Source: SAR202 cluster bacterium (GTDB lineage Bacteria; Chloroflexota; Dehalococcoidia; Lucifugimonadales; JASMAO01). Taken from it: a stretch of DNA of 25,663 nt. Numbering within the stretch: position 1 is the stretch's first letter; the number at the start of each line of letters is the position of its first letter. Below the pieces are notes generated by a model. That model had not been told where the DNA came from and ran no database searches. It was given only the letters and a program-made list of their open reading frames with translations. The stretch covers positions 1-25,663 of the forward strand of contig JASMAO010000071.1 of the NCBI GenBank assembly GCA_030754315.1. The letters are read 5' to 3'. Below are positions 24,205 to 25,663 of the stretch, piece after piece. Made by a program: the position numbers and the translations under genes.

Positions 24205-25062
24205 CTAAAATTGACCCTCAAGCCACTTTCGTAAATCTGCTGCCAAATCATCCTTCTGCAAAGCAGCGTGGATCGACGCCTTGAGTAGTCCAACTGGCGT
24301 ACCGGTGTCAATATGATAGCCTGGGAACTGATAAGAATATACAGACTGTGAATTTAGCAGCCTTCTTATGGCATCCGTGAGCTGAATTTCTCCCAAAACA
24401 CCTGGATCAGTTCTTTCCAACGCATCGAATATTTCTGGGGTTAACACGTACCTACCAATGACGGCTAGGTTTGAAGGTGCATCGACCAAAGATGGTTTCT
24501 CGACTAAATTAGTCACCTGGTAGAGTCGACCTTCTTCAACGGAATGCTCGATGATGCCCAGACTCGACACCATCTCATTGGGAACCTCTTTAGCGGCTAG
24601 TATAGGCATCCTCTTTTCTTCAAAGATTTCAATCATCCTGCCTATAGTTGGTATTTCGTCCCAAATCACATCGTCGGGGAAAAAAAGCGTGAATGGCTCA
24701 TCCCCAACAGCCTCCTTAGCCATCAATACGGCGTGTCCCACGCCGAGTTGTTCGCGCTGATACACATACCTCGCTTCGACTGAAGGGATAGAATCAATCT
24801 TCTCCAAAACTGCCTCGTTGCCTGGCTTACTCACCACCTTTTTTAACTTTGTGTCATAACTGAAATATGACTCCACCGACTCCTGCATTTCAGAAACAAC
24901 AAATATCACTTGTTCTATTCCAGCGGAAACTGCCTCATTTACAGCAAGATGCAAAACTGGGGTATCCAATACTGGCAACATCATTTTGGGCACAGCTTTT
25001 GTAACCGGCAAAAACCGGGTTCCAAATCCCGCCACAAGGATAACTGCCTTCCGTACCTTCAT
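24205..25062 (-). CDS. galU: UTP--glucose-1-phosphate uridylyltransferase
   Basis: Makes UDP-glucose from UTP and glucose-1-phosphate for surface polysaccharides and glycolipids. Length from the ATG at 25062 is 285 aa, as expected. The nucleotide-binding motif GFGTRFLPVTKAVPKMMLPV at the N-terminus has Met where most homologues have Glu in PKEMLP. EQLGVGHAVLMAKEAVGDEPF, FPDDVI, VEKP, and GEIQLTDAIRRL plus GYHIDTGTPVG are intact. The frame opens at a GTG (25068) that overlaps the GAGGTG ribosome site, so ATG 25062 was preferred. Its neighbours are membrane-linked sugar-lipid and transport genes. Confidence 0.94.
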   Translation of the reverse strand: MKVRKAVILVAGFGTRFLPVTKAVPKMMLPVLDTPVLHLAVNEAVSAGIEQVIFVVSEMQESVESYFSYDTKLKKVVSKPGNEAVLEKIDSIPSVEARYVYQREQLGVGHAVLMAKEAVGDEPFTLFFPDDVIWDEIPTIGRMIEIFEEKRMPILAAKEVPNEMVSSLGIIEHSVEEGRLYQVTNLVEKPSLVDAPSNLAVIGRYVLTPEIFDALERTDPGVLGEIQLTDAIRRLLNSQSVYSYQFPGYHIDTGTPVGLLKASIHAALQKDDLAADLRKWLEGQF

Positions 25063-25234
25063 TGCCACCTCATTTTAGCATCCTACTCACTTAGAGTTCT
25101 GAACCCCACCTTCTTTCAAAGGCCATATACAACCGATGTCGAAAGTGACACGAGGTTAAACCCTAACCGTACCCAACCTGAGGCAAAGCAGAATCAGTGC
25201 TTATTGGGTGAAGCCAATTGAAATCTCACCGAGC

Positions 25235-25262
25235 TTTATAATCTCGAAATCCCTCTTGACAA
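25235..25262 (-). promoter_or_regulatory. Candidate promoter for galU
   Basis: On the minus strand TTGTCA (25257-25262), 16 bases, TATAAA (25235-25240). It predicts a leader of about 165 bases. The rest of the 289-base gap shows nothing else recognisable. Confidence 0.45.
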
Positions 25263-25351
25263 TTCAAGAATAGACACTTTTTCTAATGACGTCGGGAACA
25301 TGCATCAATCTCAATCCATGTACGTCCCTCTCCTGCAGCCTCTCTCAGGGT

Positions 25352-25663
25352 TTAGCCTAGTACAACATCGCCAGTCCTATACACCTGACGTAAGACTAGT
25401 TGACTCCTACTCAGAACAAGCATGATCACGAGGAAAATTACCGCGGTCACTAACAAAATAGGTGGCGCCGAAAAGACATCCGCCATGAAACCGTATCCCA
25501 GGTTGGCAAACGCCATTATCCCCCCAGCGTGAAGAATGTATAGGCTAGAAATTCGGCTCCGCAGTCGGTCGGGAGCAATCGATTGAACATATGTACTTGT
25601 AAGCGCCATAAAAACGCCCTGTGAAGCCCCCATTGCTGCCGAAGAAAAGACCGCCAACGGTAC
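25352..25663 (-). CDS. MFS transporter, C-terminal part (cut by window edge)
   Basis: The reading frame is open to the right edge, so the start is outside the window. The visible ~103 residues hold about three hydrophobic segments. The loop IAPDRLRSRISSLYIL resembles the cytoplasmic RGR-type loop between helices 10 and 11 of major facilitator exporters, followed by a GGIMAFANLGYGFMAD stretch and a last helix. The tail after it is short. The resemblance is to the MFS_3 (enterobactin exporter-like) group, but the substrate cannot be inferred. Confidence 0.8.
   Translation of the reverse strand, partial: VPLAVFSSAAMGASQGVFMALTSTYVQSIAPDRLRSRISSLYILHAGGIMAFANLGYGFMADVFSAPPILLVTAVIFLVIMLVLSRSQLVLRQVYRTGDVVLG

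Noticed and set aside
1..25663. CRISPR array, insertion sequence, prophage or defence island
   Set aside because: No regular repeats, transposase, integrase or phage-like genes were seen; the NYN protein alone is not enough.

Overview
The window is a slice of a bacterial chromosome of medium GC content. It is gene dense and mostly housekeeping. A short type EF-Ts (168 aa), the rpsB-tsf-pyrH and rpsO-pnp-dapB-asd-dapA orders, lipoproteins with Thr/Pro linkers, a luciferase-like oxidoreductase and a decaprenyl-phosphate-ribose type UbiA enzyme together suggest Chloroflexota, perhaps a marine SAR202/Dehalococcoidia-like lineage. That assignment is inference from gene content and needs a phylogeny. 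About half of the genes (9 of 20 whose start is visible) begin with GTG or TTG, and several starts were moved to agree with Shine-Dalgarno (SD) sequences.
Layout. Positions 1-2375 (minus) hold the translation operon rpsB-tsf-pyrH, with a possible further gene cut by the left edge. Positions 2555-8081 (plus) hold rpsO-pnp followed by three diaminopimelate/lysine genes (dapB, asd, dapA). purA (minus) converges on dapA. Then come a TTG-started malate synthase (plus) and a minus block of accessory genes: a NYN-domain protein, a class III aminotransferase and a luciferase-like flavin/F420 oxidoreductase. A tRNA region follows (15110-16524: Met, Val-CAC, Leu-CAG, a lipoprotein gene, Arg-GCG, Val-TAC), then a small unknown gene, an ogt-type DNA alkyltransferase and the large dnaE gene. 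The right end holds a solitary groEL, a divergent UbiA-family membrane prenyltransferase, galU and the C-terminal part of an MFS transporter.
Regulation. The clearest signal is the groEL/ubiA divergent region. groEL has a TTGACA-18-TACCAT promoter whose start point falls inside a dyad that matches CIRCE (HrcA operator) in spacing and symmetry but carries a compensated base change. Eleven bases away a TTGACC-18-TATCAT promoter points the other way and would start transcription at the ATG of the prenyltransferase gene, predicting a leaderless mRNA. The rpsO leader also looks structured, with the start codon in a small hairpin and a seven-codon ORF at the predicted transcript 5' end.
No CRISPR array, insertion sequence, prophage or obvious defence system was seen. 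The observations worth follow-up are regulatory details and family oddities rather than a large new system.
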